Assembly: GCA_017549805.1 (NCBI GenBank)
Contig: JAFYNJ010000007.1
Coordinates: forward strand, 1 to 64,000
DNA: 64,000 bases
Source of the DNA: Bacteroidales bacterium
GTDB lineage: Bacteria > Bacteroidota > Bacteroidia > Bacteroidales > F082
Direction: 5' to 3'
Both the position numbers and the translations under genes were made by a program. Below are positions 60,807-64,000 of the stretch, in pieces. The first letter of the stretch is position 1. Every line of letters starts with the position of its first letter. The notes under the pieces are model-generated. The model made no database searches. It saw only the letters and a program-made list of their open reading frames with translations, and was not told the origin of the DNA.

Positions 60807-61598
60807 ATGGGATATACAGTATTAGCGACGGGATTGGTGCTGATAGTGGTAGCATGGCTTAGCTATCGGTATCCTAATATCATCAATCCTTATGGAAATA
60901 TGTCGCCAGAGCAGAAAGCTCTGGTCGATATCGAAGGGCTGAAAAAGGCGATTGCCCTCGTCTTGGCGCCGACGGGCTTCCTGTTGGTGGTCACGGCCAC
61001 GCTACAGCTGCTCAAAGTCATTGACGAAGACGTCTGTGGCGTGACCTTGATGGCGCTGGTGTTTGCCATGATGGTGCCTTTGACCGTCGCCATGAAACGA
61101 TACAATGCCTTTGGGCGCGACCAGTCCAAATCCAACATCAGGTTTGTGGGGGTTAAGATGCCGTTGGGTCGCGACAAGTCAGGAAAACTGGTGAAATCCG
61201 CCAGGGCATCCAGAATCGCTTGGGGCTTTTCATGGGTTGTCATGGTGGGTGCGGCTATTGTTCTGGCCTTGAGCTTTCGTCCAACACGAATCACGGTGGG
61301 AGAGGAGACTATTAAGATTTCGGGCATGTACGGGCGTGAGATTCCCGTTACCGACATCGTTTCGGTGGATCTGATCGATGAGATGCCGCCCATCGCCATG
61401 CGTACCAATGGATCCGATACGGGGAATCAAGCCAAAGGCCACTTCAAGTTTAAAAATGGAGAAAAATGCATGCTTTTCATCCATAAGCAAGCACCTTACA
61501 TTCAACTGCGCACTACGACCGACCTTTATTACTTGAACCTCTCGGACAAGGAAAAGACTTTGGAACTGTTTGAAACGATGAAAAACCTACAACCATGA
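60807..61598 (+). CDS. Membrane protein with DUF3784-like N-terminus and PH-like domain
   Basis: 263 residues. Membrane segments at about 3-19, 47-66, 74-94 and 135-155; an NPYGNMSPEQK loop as in DUF3784-type proteins; then a soluble domain (from about 165) shaped like a bacterial PH domain (ITVGEETIKISGMYGREIPVTDIVSVDLID, hydrophobic strands to YLNLSDKEKTLEL). Function unknown. Overlaps the CPBP protease start by ATGA, so the pair is coupled. Confidence 0.72.
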   Translation: MGYTVLATGLVLIVVAWLSYRYPNIINPYGNMSPEQKALVDIEGLKKAIALVLAPTGFLLVVTATLQLLKVIDEDVCGVTLMALVFAMMVPLTVAMKRYNAFGRDQSKSNIRFVGVKMPLGRDKSGKLVKSARASRIAWGFSWVVMVGAAIVLALSFRPTRITVGEETIKISGMYGREIPVTDIVSVDLIDEMPPIAMRTNGSDTGNQAKGHFKFKNGEKCMLFIHKQAPYIQLRTTTDLYYLNLSDKEKTLELFETMKNLQP

Positions 61599-62503
61599 AA
61601 AAAGCCATGAGATTTTCAATCGCCGTCTGCCTGTTCAGTTGGGTGATGGCCGCCGTGGCCCATTGGGGCTTCGGCATGGGAGCGGATACCCCTGTGGGAT
61701 TGATGCTCTTCTCGACCGTTTATATGTTTTTCCCGATGCTCACGGCTCTGGTGCTGCAAGCTATCGACAAGGAGAAGTTCAACCACACGGGTTTGGTCAA
61801 CTTCAAGATTAAATGGTCGTGGTTGGTGGCTTGGTTGCTGCCTGTGGCGATGGTTTTCCTTTGCATCCTCGTCAACGGCTTGATGCCGGGGGTGTCGTTG
61901 CAATACAACGCTGAGCAGTTGATTTCGCAATATCACATCCCTGAAGAGCAACAGGAGATGGTACGGGAGCAGTTGTCGGCGCTTCCTGCATGGCTGATGA
62001 TTGTCATCATGCTGGGCAGCGGTTTGATGGCAGGTGCCTCTATCAATGCCTTAGCCGCTTTCGGCGAGGAATATGGTTGGCGCAACTACCTGGTTCATGC
62101 TTTACGCGAGCGCAAGTTCTGGACGGCGGCTTTGTTTATCGGCGTCGTTTGGGGCATCTGGCATTTCCCATTGATATTGATGGGTCACAACTATCCCAAC
62201 GAACCCCAATGGGGCGTTTTGCTGATGGTGGTGATGTGTATCCTGTTAGGCGTCATCGAGTTGTATTTTGTGTTAAAGACCAAGTCGATGATCGTGGCGG
62301 CCATCATGCATGGCACGGTCAATGCGCTGGCTGGCGTGGTCATTTATTTCACCTTGGGTGGCAACGACTTCCTGAACGGCATGCCAGGCCTTTCGGGTTT
62401 CATCGTCATGGTTGTGACGATACTGTGCATTTGGATTTACGACAAATACATCGCCAAGGAAGGCATCATGTCGCAGACCTTGGGCGCATCGTTGGAGAGG
62501 TGA
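61595..62503 (+). CDS. CPBP family intramembrane metalloprotease
   Basis: 302 residues, seven to eight membrane segments. Abi/CAAX-protease motifs: E-E-x-x-x-R in FGEEYGWRNYLV (near 163), F-x-x-x-H in WHFPLILMGHNY (near 190) and H-x-x-x-N in MHGTVNAL (near 240). All catalytic residues present. Such proteases process lipoprotein-like or bacteriocin-related peptides. Fourth member of a conserved SPFH-PH-CPBP-Arc block. Confidence 0.9.
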   Translation: MKKAMRFSIAVCLFSWVMAAVAHWGFGMGADTPVGLMLFSTVYMFFPMLTALVLQAIDKEKFNHTGLVNFKIKWSWLVAWLLPVAMVFLCILVNGLMPGVSLQYNAEQLISQYHIPEEQQEMVREQLSALPAWLMIVIMLGSGLMAGASINALAAFGEEYGWRNYLVHALRERKFWTAALFIGVVWGIWHFPLILMGHNYPNEPQWGVLLMVVMCILLGVIELYFVLKTKSMIVAAIMHGTVNALAGVVIYFTLGGNDFLNGMPGLSGFIVMVVTILCIWIYDKYIAKEGIMSQTLGASLER

Positions 62504-62506
62504 TCT

Positions 62507-62680
62507 ATGGCGAAAGACAAGGAAAATAGTGCCAACGCCAAGACTTTCCTGCTTCGTGTCGATGCCGACACGATGGAGGCGGTGGAGAAGTGGGCCGCTG
62601 ACGAGTTCCGATCCGTCAACGGCCAGCTTCAATGGATCATCGCCGAGGCGTTAAAGAAAAGTGGGAGAAAGAAGAAATAG
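62507..62680 (+). CDS. Small Arc/ribbon-helix-helix protein
   Basis: 57 residues, recognised from the sequence itself: a charged N-terminus, the ribbon KTFLLRVDADTMEAVEKW, the helix AADEFRSVNGQLQWIIAEA and a basic tail. The FRSVNGQ turn is typical of Arc-like DNA-binding proteins that accompany SPFH genes. Three bases after the protease stop. Probably represses or tunes the SPFH-CPBP cluster (inference). Confidence 0.85.
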   Translation: MAKDKENSANAKTFLLRVDADTMEAVEKWAADEFRSVNGQLQWIIAEALKKSGRKKK

Positions 62681-62753
62681 TATTTGACTATTGAGGTTTT
62701 TCATATTTTTGAGATTATTTTACTGGTAAGCGTTTTTTGTTGATAACTTTTTT

Positions 62754-62761
62754 TATCTTTG
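62754..62761 (+). promoter_or_regulatory. -7 box of the secreted repeat protein
   Basis: TATCTTTG, 38 bases before ATG 62800. TTTTG lies only 14 bp upstream, so the -33 is unclear. Confidence 0.5.
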
Positions 62762-62799
62762 CTTGCTAAACATAGAATAATCATCAAATACTTAACAAT

Positions 62800-64000
62800 A
62801 TGAAAAACTGTACTTTCCTAAATGGCAAGAAGAAAATTGCCATGTTCATGATCCTTCTTTTATCTACATTGGGGGCTATTGCCAACCCTGTCAACCCACC
62901 GAAAGCCGACACGAATCCTGTTTTCACGGTGACGGCTCGGCATTATCCGGATGCCAGTCAACCCCAATGTCCATACGCTATGGTGTATTGGGGCGCGGAT
63001 ATTATTGACTTCGAGTCAGGTGAAATACCGGATACTTGGAACAACGACACCCTTGATGCTAATTATCCATGGGTGGTGACGACACCGAACATCCCCGGCT
63101 ACAACGGCAGTTACTGTATGATGAGTGGTAATGGAGGTAAAGGAAGCTCCACTTCGTCCATTGAAGCCACGGTTTATTTCGTGGAAAATGGCAGCATCAG
63201 CTTCAACGGTGGATGTTATGGCGAAGGTACTGATTATGACGTTTGCGAATTTTTCATCGACGATGTCATGCAATTCAGCAATGGTGCGCTTCAGACATGG
63301 GATACTTACAGCTATGAGGTGTCTCCAGGTACGCATACCTTCAAGTGGTCCTACACGAAGGATTATAGCGTGGATAATGCAGGGGATGCCTTCTTTGTGG
63401 ATGAGGTGGTTTTTGCCGGCGTTGCTAGTGCAGGAGCCAGTAGCAATGGTTACAACATCTATCGTAGAGAATACCATCCCGAAGCTACCTCTGGTAGTGA
63501 AGAGGTGCTGATAGCCGAAAACGTGACAGGCTATCAGTATTTAGATGAAGCTTGGTTCGATCTTGATTTAGGCGATTATGAATTTGGTGTTGAAGCCCTC
63601 GGAGGTGACAGCCAGCGAATCTATTGGTCGGATCCCATCACCAAGTCAGAGGTTGCTTATTACAACGTTACTGTTTCTGCCAACCCGATCGACGGTGGCA
63701 CGGTCAGCGGTGGCGGCACTTTTACCTACGGTGAGTCATGTACCTTGACGGCCATACCCAACAATTTCTTTGACTTCGTAAATTGGACAATGAATGATTT
63801 GGAGTTCTATGGTGAGAATGATACCCTTGCTAATATTTATACATTTACCTTCGTTGTCAAAGAGGACGTCGATGTTGTGGCCAACTTCTCGCCGGCAACC
63901 TATTACCCATGGGTAACAATCTATCCTTCACCGGATGCTGGCAATGCTGAGATTATTTATCCGGAAGAGGATACTTACAGTGTCCAAATAGGCGATACGA
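62800..64000 (+). CDS. Secreted multi-domain surface protein with InlB-type repeat, runs off the right edge
   Basis: Open for 400 codons to the window edge. Signal peptide (IAMFMILLLSTLGAIA). A jelly-roll-like carbohydrate-binding-type domain (about 70-210; IIDFESGEIPDTWNND, FVENGSISFNGG, VDEVVFAG) is followed by a fibronectin-like unit (about 215-285) and an InlB-type repeat (about 290-365; YYNVTVSANPIDGGTVSGGG, FDFVNWTMND). Typical of T9SS-secreted adhesins or peptidases of gut Bacteroidales; any catalytic domain and the sorting domain would be further right. Confidence 0.82.
   Translation, partial: MKNCTFLNGKKKIAMFMILLLSTLGAIANPVNPPKADTNPVFTVTARHYPDASQPQCPYAMVYWGADIIDFESGEIPDTWNNDTLDANYPWVVTTPNIPGYNGSYCMMSGNGGKGSSTSSIEATVYFVENGSISFNGGCYGEGTDYDVCEFFIDDVMQFSNGALQTWDTYSYEVSPGTHTFKWSYTKDYSVDNAGDAFFVDEVVFAGVASAGASSNGYNIYRREYHPEATSGSEEVLIAENVTGYQYLDEAWFDLDLGDYEFGVEALGGDSQRIYWSDPITKSEVAYYNVTVSANPIDGGTVSGGGTFTYGESCTLTAIPNNFFDFVNWTMNDLEFYGENDTLANIYTFTFVVKEDVDVVANFSPATYYPWVTIYPSPDAGNAEIIYPEEDTYSVQIGDT

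Overview
The window reads as a chromosomal segment of an obligately anaerobic, probably gut-type member of the order Bacteroidales. The evidence is: Bacteroidetes-type -7 promoter boxes (TAnnTTTG) in front of most transcription units, a type IX secretion (T9SS) C-terminal sorting domain, Bacteroidetes-restricted families (DUF5723, DUF4295, DUF6427-like, WbqC, Bacteroidetes TonB-like proteins), an oxygen-defence cluster (rubrerythrin, rubredoxin, flavodiiron protein) and electron-bifurcating [FeFe]-hydrogenase genes. No rRNA, tRNA, CRISPR array, insertion sequence or phage gene was recognised. Genes cover nearly everything; no gene-free stretch exceeds about 255 bases.

Layout. 1-4750: truncated glutamate-semialdehyde dehydrogenase, NlpC/P60 hydrolase, a PgpH-like HD phosphodiesterase, WbqC protein and exported thioredoxin. 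4819-11898: imidazolonepropionase, then a coupled run of lipoprotein, DUF5723 protein, small radical SAM enzyme and two paralogues that join an almost identical five-cysteine cytoplasmic head to TonB-like envelope domains. 12005-17561: formimidoyltransferase-cyclodeaminase, L33, DUF4295, FtsY, RimO, DUF368. 17566-21402 (minus): a six-gene operon of a hydrogenase-like Fe-S protein without the catalytic proton-relay cysteine, two ATPase-fold proteins, two DRTGG proteins and a PHP phosphoesterase, read as a hydrogen or redox signalling module. 21458-23716: a subtilisin with a barrel-like C-terminus. 23971-28521: a four-subunit HydABC/Hnd bifurcating hydrogenase ending in a textbook terminator. 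28883-31480 (minus): flavodiiron protein, flavin reductase-rubredoxin fusion, rubredoxin, rubrerythrin. 32282-34549: fused NfnAB-type transhydrogenase. Together these make 17-35 kb a redox hub that links ferredoxin, NADH, NADPH, H2 and O2 detoxification.

34995-42000: envelope and secreted proteins (MORN-type, TonB receptor, T9SS cargo, AlgX/AlgJ-like SGNH protein). 42052-49683: AhcY, a TPR-type membrane protein, glycosyltransferase, PurD, DUF6427-like protein and RNase HII, tightly packed. 49760-55492: lipoprotein, TlpA-like protein, GH3-beta-lactamase fusion. 55499-58772: YqgE/AlgH and a MurL-MurD2 pair, which implies the L-glutamate-first route to peptidoglycan precursors. 58769-64000: M48 lipoprotein, SPFH-PH-CPBP-Arc cluster, and the start of a large secreted repeat protein.

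Two non-coding themes recur. Short tandem or palindromic repeats of several unrelated sequences begin at, or within a few bases of, stop codons. Three divergent promoter pairs have their two -7 boxes exactly 11 bp apart, so only one of each pair can be occupied at a time.
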